Part shown: positions 1-7,279 of the stretch, piece by piece
Layout of the letters: each line of letters begins with the position of its first letter
How positions within the stretch are numbered: position 1 is the stretch's first letter
Source: Clostridiales bacterium
GTDB lineage: Bacteria; Bacillota; Clostridia; Christensenellales; Aristaeellaceae
Assembly (NCBI GenBank): GCA_015056015.1
Contig: SVHD01000003.1
Location: 1-64,000 of the forward strand
Length of the DNA stretch: 64,000 bases
Direction: 5' to 3'
Notes under the pieces: model-generated
Database searches by the model: none
Told to the model about the DNA's origin: nothing
What the model saw: the letters and a program-made list of their open reading frames with translations, nothing else
Made by a program: the position numbers and the translations under genes

Positions 1-358
1 GGCCCAGGGCCTTTTGCAGCACGAACCGGGTCTGGGGCATGGGGCCTTCAAAGCTGTCCACCAGCAAAAGCACGCCATCCACCATCTTCAGCACGCGCTC
101 AACTTCGCCGCCAAAATCGGCGTGGCCGGGGGTATCCACGATGTTGATCTTGGAATTCCCATAATGCACGGCAGTATTCTTGGCCAGGATGGTAATGCCG
201 CGTTCACGTTCCAGATCATTGCTGTCCATTACGCGTTCAGCCACCTGCTGATTCTGCCGGAAAACACCGCCCTGCTTGAGCATCTGGTCAACCAAAGTCG
301 TCTTGCCGTGGTCAACGTGGGCGATGATAGCGATGTTGCGAATATCATTGCGAATCAT
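1..358 (-). CDS. typA: TypA/BipA ribosome-associated GTPase, N-terminal part (runs off the window)
   Basis: Translation GTPase that binds the ribosome and affects 50S assembly and stress growth. Only about the first 119 residues are present. Reading leftwards from the ATG at 358 the protein shows the P-loop [10 protein letters not shown] (residues 13-22), the switch-I region with ERERGITI, and the G3 motif DTPGHADF. This order and wording are typical of TypA rather than EF-G or LepA. The start is supported by an AGGGAG ribosome binding site about 7 bases upstream and a good promoter at 400-429. The gene is cut by the window edge, not visibly broken. Confidence 0.93.
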   Translation of the reverse strand, partial: MIRNDIRNIAIIAHVDHGKTTLVDQMLKQGGVFRQNQQVAERVMDSNDLERERGITILAKNTAVHYGNSKINIVDTPGHADFGGEVERVLKMVDGVLLLVDSFEGPMPQTRFVLQKALG

Positions 359-399
359 AGAAAATCTCCCTCTTTCATCGGTGTATACACCAACGTTTC

Positions 400-429
400 A
401 TTATATATCGGAAAAGGGAAATTTGTCAA
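400..429 (-). promoter_or_regulatory. Sigma-70 type promoter for typA
   Basis: On the minus strand TTGACA (429-424) and TATAAT (405-400) are separated by 18 bases. Both boxes match the consensus and lie about 40 bases upstream of the typA start. Confidence 0.75.
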
Positions 430-485
430 CGGCAGGCCGGCGGAAAACGGGAAGAAATTGGGCAAATGCCCGAAAAAACAAAGAA

Positions 486-517
486 AAAGTATGCCGTTTG
501 CAAAGGGCATACTTTTT
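486..517. terminator. Bidirectional intrinsic terminator
   Basis: A 10-bp stem AAAGTATGCC/GGCATACTTT with a 10-base loop, flanked by an A-run on one side and a T-run on the other. It lies just past the stop of the ribbon-helix-helix gene at 536 and probably ends that minus-strand transcript. Confidence 0.7.
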
Positions 518-535
518 ATGATCCGAAGCCAGGAT

Positions 536-721
536 TCAGTTTTTTGATGCGTCGCGATTGGAATTCAGGATAGGGCCATGCTCCTTTTCATAGGCTTCCA
601 CGCATTTGCGGATCAGAACCAGAATCTGGCTATTGGCGGAACGGCCCTCATAATCCGCAACCACATGCAATTGATCCAATAATTCCGAGTCGATGCGAAC
701 GGAAATGCTTTTCTGTGCCAT
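536..721 (-). CDS. Ribbon-helix-helix (Arc/MetJ-type) DNA-binding protein
   Basis: A 61-residue protein. It begins with a beta-strand-like segment (SISVRIDSELLDQL) followed by two helices (ADYEGRSANSQILVLIRKCVEAY), the usual layout of an Arc-type ribbon-helix-helix dimer. I chose the ATG at 721 because it follows a strong GGGAGG site; a longer frame to 778 has no such site. The upstream region carries four ATTCCA half-sites, two of them a perfect 10-bp inverted repeat (796-822), which suggests that it represses a divergent transcript and perhaps itself. No toxin partner is adjacent on its own strand. Target and physiological role are inferred, not shown. Confidence 0.8.
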   Translation of the reverse strand: MAQKSISVRIDSELLDQLHVVADYEGRSANSQILVLIRKCVEAYEKEHGPILNSNRDASKN

Positions 722-760
722 AGAAACCTCCCTGAATGAATGTAAATTGGATACTATTCG

Positions 761-829
761 ATTCCATTTTGCGTTCATTTTGTGGTATAATGTTAAAAAT
801 GGAATGAAAATAATTCCATTTTAATTCCA
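761..829 (+). promoter_or_regulatory. Promoter with ATTCCA operator repeats facing a small ORF
   Basis: A TATAAT box (786-791) has a weak -35 TTCCAT (762-767), spacing 18. Half-site ATTCCATTTT at 761-770 covers the -35. AAAATGGAAT (796-805) and ATTCCATTTT (813-822) form a perfect inverted repeat with a 7-base spacer just past the expected start of transcription. A fourth ATTCCA sits at 824-829. This is the arrangement expected for a repressor such as the neighbouring ribbon-helix-helix protein. Confidence 0.65.
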
Positions 830-852
830 AATAAAATGCAGAAGGAGAAAAA

Positions 853-987
853 ATGGAGATCAGCAAGCTTAAAAAATGCTCCAGGAGGCTTCTTGTGGCA
901 GCAGGAAAACTATTCTGTCTCATGCATTTTGTAGAAATCAGCATGCCCCCAAAAAACAACTATGTGAAAAAATTACCCGGCGAATAG
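853..987 (+). CDS. Small cationic peptide ORF, 44 aa, unknown
   Basis: Not recognised. The 44-codon frame starts at an ATG five bases after AGAAGGAG and lies directly downstream of the operator-bearing promoter at 761-829, so it is probably expressed. The N-terminal half is basic (MEISKLKKCSRRLL), the middle is hydrophobic with a second Cys (AAGKLFCLMHF), and the tail contains EISMPPK and is hydrophilic. The order amphipathic leader, Cys plus four residues, then a Pro-Lys tail loosely resembles AgrD-type autoinducer precursors. No agrB-like gene is in the window, so that reading is weak. A small membrane-active toxin or a regulatory peptide fits equally well. Confidence 0.45.
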   Translation: MEISKLKKCSRRLLVAAGKLFCLMHFVEISMPPKNNYVKKLPGE

Positions 988-1003
988 GATCGCCGGGAGA
1001 TTT

Positions 1004-1102
1004 TTAATGTACCACCCGATGGGTTTGGCGCATGCGTTTTTTTCGGGCAAATTGGATGAACAGGGCGCTTTTTTCGGAATTGGATTTTTCTTTTTCGCTC
1101 AT
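1004..1102 (-). CDS. Small basic ORF, 32 aa, unknown
   Basis: Not recognised. The 32-codon frame has an excellent AGGAGGTG site seven bases before its ATG, which is the main argument that it is translated. The peptide is very hydrophilic, with an acidic-basic N terminus (MSEKEKSNSEKS) and an Arg/Lys-rich C terminus (RKKRMRQTHRVV). It has no membrane segment and no cysteine. It lies between the 44-aa ORF and the shikimate kinase gene, on the opposite strand to both. No clear promoter was found for it. Confidence 0.4.
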   Translation of the reverse strand: MSEKEKSNSEKSALFIQFARKKRMRQTHRVVH

Positions 1103-1217
1103 GGAATTCACCTCCTGATATCAGCGTGCGCAATCCGCAAAGAAACAATGCATGCAAAAAAAGTCGCTTTTTCTTCATATATAAAGGCAAATTCATTCAA
1201 TTTTCCGGATGCAATTC

Positions 1218-1246
1218 TTGCATGCGGCGGCATTTTATGATATGAT
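1218..1246 (+). promoter_or_regulatory. Promoter for the stand-alone shikimate kinase gene
   Basis: TTGCAT (1218-1223) and TATGAT (1241-1246) with 17-base spacing, about 75 bases before the ORF at 1321. Confidence 0.5.
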
Positions 1247-1320
1247 GATGCCATCGGGAGTGAAAAGAACCCGGAACGGAAGAAAAGTGGGAAAGAATTG
1301 AGCCGCAAGGGGGCATGGCC

Positions 1321-1830
1321 ATGATCAATATGCATATTTTTCTGGTGGGGATGGCCGGCGCAGGGAAGACCAGCCTGGGCCGTCGCGCAGCGCAGAATCT
1401 GAATCTGCGTTTTGTGGATACCGATCAGCGGGTATGCGAAATGATGGGCATGACCGTCAATGAAATTTTTGCCACCTTTGGCGAGCCCTTCTTTCGCAAT
1501 GCGGAAACCGGGGCGCTGGTGGAATTGGTGGGGCAGGAGCCCTGCATCGTATCCACCGGCGGGGAATTATGTACCTTCCAGGAAAATGTGACCATCATGA
1601 AAAATCACGGCGTGATCGTGCATATTGACCGCCCGCTGGATCAGATCATTTCCGATATCAAGGTGGATCGCCGCCCCTTGCTTGCCGGCGGCACCCATGA
1701 GGATGTAATCGATCAGTATAATCGCTGCATCGGCCATTATCGCGCGGCGGCGGATTACCGGCTGGATAATTCCAAGGGCTTCGTGCTGGGCGTGAAAAAT
1801 CTGATGGAAATGATCGAGGATATCCGCTGA
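1321..1830 (+). CDS. aroK: Shikimate kinase (stand-alone copy)
   Basis: Phosphorylates shikimate at O3 using ATP, the fifth step of the shikimate pathway. About 169 residues, a normal length. Walker A is GMAGAGKT; the shikimate-binding Asp is in VDTDQ, the substrate Arg in GEPFFR, and the lid Arg in DRRPLL. The usual GGG substrate loop reads TGGE here, so one glycine is replaced by glutamate. I prefer the ATG at 1321 over that at 1315 because AAGGGGG ends at 1313, giving a 7-base spacer. It sits upstream of the attenuator and is therefore not subject to it. A second kinase domain is fused to AroE at 8425-9663, so the genome has two. Confidence 0.82.
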   Translation: MINMHIFLVGMAGAGKTSLGRRAAQNLNLRFVDTDQRVCEMMGMTVNEIFATFGEPFFRNAETGALVELVGQEPCIVSTGGELCTFQENVTIMKNHGVIVHIDRPLDQIISDIKVDRRPLLAGGTHEDVIDQYNRCIGHYRAAADYRLDNSKGFVLGVKNLMEMIEDIR

Positions 1831-1871
1831 TACGGCAGAAATGGAATACACAGGAAAAACAATCGATCTAC

Positions 1872-1900
1872 TTGACGAGAGCGTTGGCTTGTGCTACCAT
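1872..1900 (+). promoter_or_regulatory. Promoter of the attenuated aromatic operon
   Basis: TTGACG (1872-1877) and TACCAT (1895-1900), spacing 17, about 30 bases before the leader peptide start. It drives the leader and, when termination fails, the DAHP synthase operon. Confidence 0.65.
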
Positions 1901-1930
1901 AAACTCCGTATTCGAATGGAGGCTTTCGGA

Positions 1931-2011
1931 ATGTGTAACATCACTTTGCAGGCGGCTTATTATTACTTTAGCTTTATCGGCTTTTCCGATAAGGCATATT
2001 GCCGCATGTAA
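1931..2011 (+). CDS. Tyr/Phe-rich leader peptide controlling the aromatic operon
   Basis: A 26-codon ORF with GGAGG (1918-1922) eight bases before its ATG. Its middle reads AAYYYFSFIGF, giving three consecutive Tyr codons and three Phe codons close together, with one more Tyr further on. It is followed within 25 bases by a perfect intrinsic terminator and then by the DAHP synthase gene. This is the structure of an amino-acid attenuator: ribosomes stall at Tyr or Phe codons when the charged tRNAs are scarce, and the RNA then folds so as to avoid termination. The peptide itself probably has no function after translation. A Trp codon is absent, matching an operon that makes Phe and Tyr but contains no trp genes. 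Confidence 0.85.
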   Translation: MCNITLQAAYYYFSFIGFSDKAYCRM

Positions 2012-2032
2012 AGTTTTCATCCTGATGCTCAG

Positions 2033-2068
2033 GGGCTTTGCGGTGATTGCCATCGCAAGGCCCTTTTT
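2033..2068 (+). terminator. Attenuator terminator of the aromatic operon
   Basis: A 13-bp uninterrupted stem (2033-2045 with 2051-2063, two G-U pairs), loop ATTGC, then five T. The competing fold uses CCGC (2002-2005) and AAAG (2010-2013) to pair with CTTTGCGG (2036-2043) of the 5' arm. The same CCGC can instead pair with GCGG (1952-1955) in the leader-peptide coding region, which flanks an inner hairpin TTATCGG/CCGATAA. A ribosome stalled on the Tyr/Phe codons would cover 1952-1956 and free the antiterminator strand. Confidence 0.85.
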
Positions 2069-2106
2069 CATTCGATCAAAAGATGTATGTTTATGGAGGC
2101 GGAAAA

Positions 2107-3114
2107 ATGATTATTCTTCTTAAGAATCATGCGGATGAACAGCAGGTAAATAATTTGCAGGCGTGGCTGAAATCCATGGGTTTTGATATTCATATGTCTG
2201 TCGGTGCAAGCCAGACCATTATGGGCCTGATCGGCGATACCTCCCGGGTGGATATTGAAGTGATTAAATCTCTGGAAATTGTGGAAACGGTGCAGCGCAT
2301 TCAGGAGCCTTATAAGAATGCCAACCGGAAATTCCATGCCGAAGACAGCGTAATCGATGTGGGCGGCGGCAAAAAGATTGGCGGCGGTCATTTCGAAATT
2401 ATGGCGGGGCCCTGCTCGGTAGAAAGTGAAGAGCAGATCGTGATGATTGCCAAGGAAGTGAAAAAATCCGGCGCGGGCCTGCTCCGCGGCGGCGCTTTCA
2501 AGCCCCGCACTTCTCCCTATGCCTTCCAGGGCCTGCATGAAGAGGGCATCAATTTGCTGCTGGAGGCCAAGCGCCAGACGGGCCTTCCTATCGTAACCGA
2601 AATTATGGACGCCCATCATCTGAAATATTTTGATGATGTGGATGTGATTCAGGTGGGCGCGCGGAATATGCAGAATTTCGAATTGCTCAAGGAATTGGGC
2701 CAGCTGCGCAAGCCCATCCTCTTAAAGCGCGGCCTGGCCAATACCATTCAGGAATGGCTCATGAGCGCCGAATATATTATGGCCGGCGGCAATGAGCAGG
2801 TTATCCTTTGCGAACGCGGTATCCGCACATATGAAACCGCAACCCGCAATACATTGGATCTTTCTGCCGTACCCGTGATTCATAAACTGACTCATCTGCC
2901 CGTGATCGTGGACCCCAGCCATGCCACCGGCATTGCTTCCCTGGTGAAGCCCATGGCCGTTGCGGCTGCCGCCTGCGGCGCGGATGGCCTAATGATCGAG
3001 GTGCATAATGATCCGCCCCATGCCCGGTCTGACGGCGCCCAGTCCCTGACGCCGGAAGCATTCGATGATGTGGTGAAGGCCGTCAATGCGGTGCGGCCCT
3101 TTGCCTGCAGATGA
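2107..3114 (+). CDS. aroF: 3-deoxy-7-phosphoheptulonate (DAHP) synthase
   Basis: Condenses phosphoenolpyruvate and erythrose 4-phosphate, the committed first step of aromatic synthesis. The protein has 335 residues. An N-terminal ferredoxin-like regulatory domain (about 1-70) precedes the KdsA/AroF-type TIM barrel, as in the type I-beta enzymes. Visible active-site motifs are AGPCSVES (near residue 100), [12 protein letters not shown], the metal-binding Cys/His in this fold, and DPSHATG near the end. The start at 2107 follows GGAGGCGG; a longer frame to 2047 would run through the terminator. It is the first structural gene after the attenuator and is followed after 11 bases by tyrA. Confidence 0.95.
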   Translation: MIILLKNHADEQQVNNLQAWLKSMGFDIHMSVGASQTIMGLIGDTSRVDIEVIKSLEIVETVQRIQEPYKNANRKFHAEDSVIDVGGGKKIGGGHFEIMAGPCSVESEEQIVMIAKEVKKSGAGLLRGGAFKPRTSPYAFQGLHEEGINLLLEAKRQTGLPIVTEIMDAHHLKYFDDVDVIQVGARNMQNFELLKELGQLRKPILLKRGLANTIQEWLMSAEYIMAGGNEQVILCERGIRTYETATRNTLDLSAVPVIHKLTHLPVIVDPSHATGIASLVKPMAVAAAACGADGLMIEVHNDPPHARSDGAQSLTPEAFDDVVKAVNAVRPFACR

Positions 3115-3125
3115 GGTGAATGAAT

Positions 3126-3959
3126 ATGAAATTCGGTATTGTTGGGCTGGGCCTGATCGGCGGTTCCCTGGCCCGATCCATCAAATTTCACAGCAATCAT
3201 CAGGTATTTGGCGCCGATCTGAATGAAACCACCATTTTGCAGGCCCGGATGGTGGGCGCAATTGATGGGGTGTTGGATCAAGAGGTGCTCAAATCCTGCG
3301 ATGTGGTGCTGGTGGCGCTGTATCCCCAGGCGTCGGTGGATTATATTCTTTCCCATCAGGATGATTTTCGGGATGGCGCTCTGGTCATTGATTGCAGCGG
3401 CGTCAAGCGCTATGTATGCGATCGGCTATTCCCTGCTTTTGAAGGGAAAAAGGCCATTTTCATGGGGGGCCATCCCATGGCGGGCCGGGAACGCAGCGGC
3501 TTTTCCTATGCCCAGGATGATCTGTTTGAAAATGCCTCCATGATTCTCACCCCCGCTCCCGGTACGGATGTGGAAATCATCCGTCAGGCCAAGGAGATTT
3601 TCCTTTCCATCGGCTTTGGCCGGGTGCGTTTTTCCACCCCCCAGGAGCACGATGAAATGATCGCTTTTACTTCGCAATTGGCCCATATCGTTTCCGGCGC
3701 CTATGTGAAAACCCCCCTTGCCGCCAAGCACAAGGGCTTTTCCGCCGGCAGCTTTAAGGATATGACCCGGGTGGCCCGGCTGAATGAAGAAATGTGGACC
3801 GAGCTTTTCCTGGAAAATGATGATCTGCTTTTATCCCAGGTAGAGGCGCTGATCGATCGCATGTGCGAATACCGGGATGCGCTGAAGGAAAAGGATGCGG
3901 AGAAACTGAAGGCCATTTTGCGAGAAGGCCGGCAAATCAAGGAATCTTTGGAGGAATAA
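3126..3959 (+). CDS. tyrA: Prephenate dehydrogenase
   Basis: Oxidatively decarboxylates prephenate to 4-hydroxyphenylpyruvate, the Tyr branch. About 277 residues. It has the N-terminal Rossmann NAD(P) motif [10 protein letters not shown], the prephenate-binding stretch [12 protein letters not shown], and the helical dimer domain containing [12 protein letters not shown]. No C-terminal ACT domain is present, so Tyr feedback may act mainly through the attenuator. The second ATG (3126) is seven bases after GAGGTG and is preferred to the one at 3120. aroB follows after three bases. Confidence 0.94.
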   Translation: MKFGIVGLGLIGGSLARSIKFHSNHQVFGADLNETTILQARMVGAIDGVLDQEVLKSCDVVLVALYPQASVDYILSHQDDFRDGALVIDCSGVKRYVCDRLFPAFEGKKAIFMGGHPMAGRERSGFSYAQDDLFENASMILTPAPGTDVEIIRQAKEIFLSIGFGRVRFSTPQEHDEMIAFTSQLAHIVSGAYVKTPLAAKHKGFSAGSFKDMTRVARLNEEMWTELFLENDDLLLSQVEALIDRMCEYRDALKEKDAEKLKAILREGRQIKESLEE

Positions 3960-3962
3960 GCC

Positions 3963-5006
3963 ATGAAAACCGTGCGGGTGGAAGCATCGGGCTGCTATGA
4001 TGTAATGATCGGCAGCGGCATTCTGGATCAGGCCGGGGCATTGCTGCAAAAAATCATGTCCCCCTGCAGGGCCGCCATCATTACCGATGATATCGTGCAG
4101 GGATTATTTGGAAGCCGCGTGGAAAAATCCCTGCAGGCGGCGGGATTCAAAACGGAAATCTTTGCTTTCCCCAACGGTGAAAAGCAAAAGACCCTGCAAA
4201 CCCTCGCTGACGCCCTGGAATGGCTGGCGGAAATTCATCTTTCCCGCAGTGATCTGGTGGTGGCGCTGGGGGGCGGCGTGCCGGGGGATCTGGCTGGCTT
4301 TGCCGCAGCGGTGTATTGCCGGGGCGTGCGCTTTATCCAGATTCCCACCACGCTGCTTGCGGCGGTGGATTCCTCTGTGGGCGGGAAAACCGCCGTGGAT
4401 TTAAAGGCCGGAAAAAATCTGGCCGGGGCATTCCATCAGCCGGAACTGGTGATTTGCGATACGGATATTATGAAAAATTTGCCCCCCGAACTGATGCGGG
4501 ATGGAGCGGCGGAAATGCTCAAATATGGCGTGCTGGCCGATGCGGCGCTTTTTGATCGTATGGCGGATGGCAGCTGGCTGGAACGCATGGAAGAAACAAT
4601 TGCCCAGTGCGTCGAAATCAAGCGGGATTATGTGATGCAGGATGAACTGGATAACGGCGCCCGGCAATTCCTGAATCTGGGGCATACCTTTGGCCACGCC
4701 GTGGAAAAATGCGCGAATTTTTCCATCACCCATGGGCAGGGCGTGGGCATTGGCCTGGTGATGGCGGCACGGGCCGCCGGGGTGGAAATTGAACGCACGG
4801 AAAAGGGCGTATCTGCCTGCGGCCTGCCGGTAAAATCTCCCTATTCTGCCCGGGAACTGGCGGAAGCCGCCCTTTCCGATAAAAAACGCCGGGGCGGGAA
4901 AATCACCCTGGTGCTGCCGGAAAAGATGGGGAAATGCATGCTGAAAACCATTCCGGTGGAAGAGCTGCCCGAATACTTTGCCAAAGGAACGGGAGAAAAC
5001 CCATGA
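3963..5006 (+). CDS. aroB: 3-dehydroquinate synthase
   Basis: Cyclises DAHP to 3-dehydroquinate with catalytic NAD and a divalent metal. The 347-residue length is normal. Key stretches are the NAD-binding GGGVPGDLAGF (near residue 103), PTTLLAAVDSSVGGKTAVD, and metal ligands in the Glu of DGAAEMLKYG and the His residues of LGHTFGHAVE. The TGA stop overlaps the ATG of aroA (ATGA), so the two are probably translationally coupled. Confidence 0.96.
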   Translation: MKTVRVEASGCYDVMIGSGILDQAGALLQKIMSPCRAAIITDDIVQGLFGSRVEKSLQAAGFKTEIFAFPNGEKQKTLQTLADALEWLAEIHLSRSDLVVALGGGVPGDLAGFAAAVYCRGVRFIQIPTTLLAAVDSSVGGKTAVDLKAGKNLAGAFHQPELVICDTDIMKNLPPELMRDGAAEMLKYGVLADAALFDRMADGSWLERMEETIAQCVEIKRDYVMQDELDNGARQFLNLGHTFGHAVEKCANFSITHGQGVGIGLVMAARAAGVEIERTEKGVSACGLPVKSPYSARELAEAALSDKKRRGGKITLVLPEKMGKCMLKTIPVEELPEYFAKGTGENP

Positions 5007-6205
5007 AAATAACCATTGAGCCCGGAGTGCTCCAAGGCGCGGTAACCCCGCCGCCCTCCAAATCCCATGTGCACAGATTGCTGATTGCCGCGGCGCTTTG
5101 CAGCGGGGAAACGGCCATTCTTTGCCCGGGAGATAATGCGGATATTCAGGCCACGATCCGCTGCCTGCAGGCATTGGGCGTTTCCGTTCAAAGGGACGCG
5201 CGGATGATCCGGATTTCCGGGCCGCTGCAAAAAATGGAAAAGACGGAATTGGATTGCGGCGAAAGCGGATCCACCCTTCGGTTTATGCTGCCGCTTTGCG
5301 CAGCGCAGGAAAAGGACTGGCCCATTTTGCTCACCGGTCATGGTCGCTTGCCCAGCCGCCCCAACGGCCCTCTGCTGGAGCAGCTGCGGGAACACGGTGC
5401 CCAAATGGAGGGGGATTTTCTGCCGATCCTGGTTCATGGCGGCCTGAAAAGCGGGGATTATGCCCTGCCCGGCAATATCAGCAGCCAGTATTTTACCGGC
5501 TTATTGATGGCCCTGCCCCTGCTTGCGGGGGAGAGCAGGCTCCGCTATACCTCCCCGCTGGAATCCATGCCTTATGTGGATCTGACGCTTTCCGTGCTCC
5601 GGCAATTTGGTATCCGGATAGAGGAAATTGCGGATGGATGGCGAATTCCGGGAAATCAGCGGTATATTTCGCCGGGCTTCGTGGAAGCGGAGGGGGATTG
5701 GTCTGCCGCCGCGTTTTGGCTTTCCGCCAATCATCTGGGCAGTGAAATTCAGGTGCTGGGCATGAATCCGGCTTCTCCTCAGGGGGACAAGGCCATTGAA
5801 AGGCTGCTGAATCAAATCGGCGGGGAAGTGGATGTAACCGATACCCCCGATCTGATGCCCGTTTTATCGGCAGCAGCGGCTGCCCGCCCGGGAGAAACCG
5901 TGATTTCCGGCGCGGCCCGGCTGCGCATCAAGGAATCGGATCGGCTCTCTGCCATGGCAAAAGCCATAAATGCCCTTGGCGGCGCGGCAGAAGAAAAGGA
6001 AGACGGCCTGATCATCCGTGGCGGAAAAATCCTGGGCGGTGTGGTGGATGGCATGAATGATCACCGGGTGGTGATGAGCGCCGCCATTGCGGCCACCGTG
6101 TGCCAGGCCCCTGTTACCATTCTGGGGGCGGAAGCGGCCGATAAATCCTATCCCGGTTTTTTTGAAGATTTTGTAAGGCTTGGAGGAAAAATCCATGTCG
6201 GATAA
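5003..6205 (+). CDS. aroA: 5-enolpyruvylshikimate-3-phosphate synthase
   Basis: Transfers enolpyruvyl from PEP to shikimate 3-phosphate. The 400-residue protein contains PPPSKSHVHRLL at the N terminus, ESGSTLRFMLPL, the PEP loop GHGRLPSRP, RIKESDRL and NDHRVVMSAAIAA. The Ser in SKSH and the Gly-rich GESGST loop match the family. The start at 5003 overlaps the aroB stop; a longer frame to 4934 lies inside aroB. The last 11 bases overlap aroC. Confidence 0.96.
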   Translation: MKITIEPGVLQGAVTPPPSKSHVHRLLIAAALCSGETAILCPGDNADIQATIRCLQALGVSVQRDARMIRISGPLQKMEKTELDCGESGSTLRFMLPLCAAQEKDWPILLTGHGRLPSRPNGPLLEQLREHGAQMEGDFLPILVHGGLKSGDYALPGNISSQYFTGLLMALPLLAGESRLRYTSPLESMPYVDLTLSVLRQFGIRIEEIADGWRIPGNQRYISPGFVEAEGDWSAAAFWLSANHLGSEIQVLGMNPASPQGDKAIERLLNQIGGEVDVTDTPDLMPVLSAAAAARPGETVISGAARLRIKESDRLSAMAKAINALGGAAEEKEDGLIIRGGKILGGVVDGMNDHRVVMSAAIAATVCQAPVTILGAEAADKSYPGFFEDFVRLGGKIHVG

Positions 6206-7274
6206 TTCGATTGGCGAAAAGCTGAAGGTGACGGTCTTCGGGCAATCCCATGCCCCCGGCATCGGCGCCGTGATTGAGGGCTATCCCAGCGGCAGGCAGA
6301 TTGACTGGGATCAGGTATCCGCCTTTATGGCCAGGCGCGCCCCGGGACAAAATGCCTGGTCCACGACCCGCAAGGAGGCGGACGCCCCCCAGATTCTTTC
6401 CGGTTTGAATGAAAAAGGGGAGACCTGCGGCGCGCCCATTTGCGCCCTGATTGAAAACCAGAACACCCGCAGCAAGGATTATTCCTCCCTGCTGCATACT
6501 CCCCGGCCCGGGCATGCGGATTATGCAGCGTACCTCAAATACGGGGAAAGCTGGGATGTGCGGGGCGGAGGGCAGTTTTCCGGCCGGCTTACGGCGCCTA
6601 TTTGCTTTGCAGGGGCCCTGTGCATGCAGCTTTTAAAGGAAAAGGGCATTGAGATTTCCGCCCATATTGCCCGCATCGGCAGCATTCAGGATGATCGGCC
6701 CGATTGCCTGGATCCTGCCATGCCCCTGTATCCCGCCGATCGGTTTCCGGTCATCAATCCCGAAAAAGGGGAAGCCATGAAAGCGGAAATTGAGGCTGCC
6801 CGGCAAAAAGGAGACAGCGTTGGCGGTGCAATCCGCTGCGTGGTAACAGGCGTTCCCGGCGGGCTTGGCGGGCCCATGTTTGGCGGGCTGGAGGGACGGC
6901 TTTCCCTGGGGCTCTTTGGCATTCCGGCAGTCAAGGCGGTGGAATTCGGGGATGGCCTGGCGGCCGCTTCCGGCCACGGCAGTGAATTTAATGATTCCTT
7001 CTGCGCAGAAGATGGAAAAATCGGCACCCGAACCAATCATCAGGGAGGCATTCAGGGGGGCATTTCCAATGGCATGCCGCTGCATTTCACCGTGTATTTC
7101 AAGCCCACTCCCTCCATTGCCTGTGCGCAAAGGAGTGTCTATCTTCCTACCGGGGAGGAAAAGGAATTGATCATTCAGGGACGGCATGATCCCTGCGTGG
7201 TGCCCCGGGCGGTACCGGTGGTGGAGGCCATGGCAGCAATGATTTTAACCGATATGATTTTGCAGGGAGCGTGA
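6195..7274 (+). CDS. aroC: Chorismate synthase
   Basis: FMN-dependent 1,4-elimination that makes chorismate. The 359-residue protein shows the family signatures VFGQSHAPGIG (N terminus), RRAPGQNAWSTTRKE, RPGHADYAAYLKYG, RGGGQFSGRLTAP and, near the end, RHDPCVVPRAVPV. The start overlaps the aroA end; the GGAGG before it lies inside aroA. It is followed directly by pheA. Confidence 0.96.
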   Translation: MSDNSIGEKLKVTVFGQSHAPGIGAVIEGYPSGRQIDWDQVSAFMARRAPGQNAWSTTRKEADAPQILSGLNEKGETCGAPICALIENQNTRSKDYSSLLHTPRPGHADYAAYLKYGESWDVRGGGQFSGRLTAPICFAGALCMQLLKEKGIEISAHIARIGSIQDDRPDCLDPAMPLYPADRFPVINPEKGEAMKAEIEAARQKGDSVGGAIRCVVTGVPGGLGGPMFGGLEGRLSLGLFGIPAVKAVEFGDGLAAASGHGSEFNDSFCAEDGKIGTRTNHQGGIQGGISNGMPLHFTVYFKPTPSIACAQRSVYLPTGEEKELIIQGRHDPCVVPRAVPVVEAMAAMILTDMILQGA

Positions 7275-7279
7275 AACAT

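Noticed and set aside
1831..2106. T-box riboswitch upstream of the DAHP synthase gene
   Set aside because: No T-box motif or specifier stem is visible; the leader ORF with Tyr/Phe codons and the overlapping hairpins explain the region.
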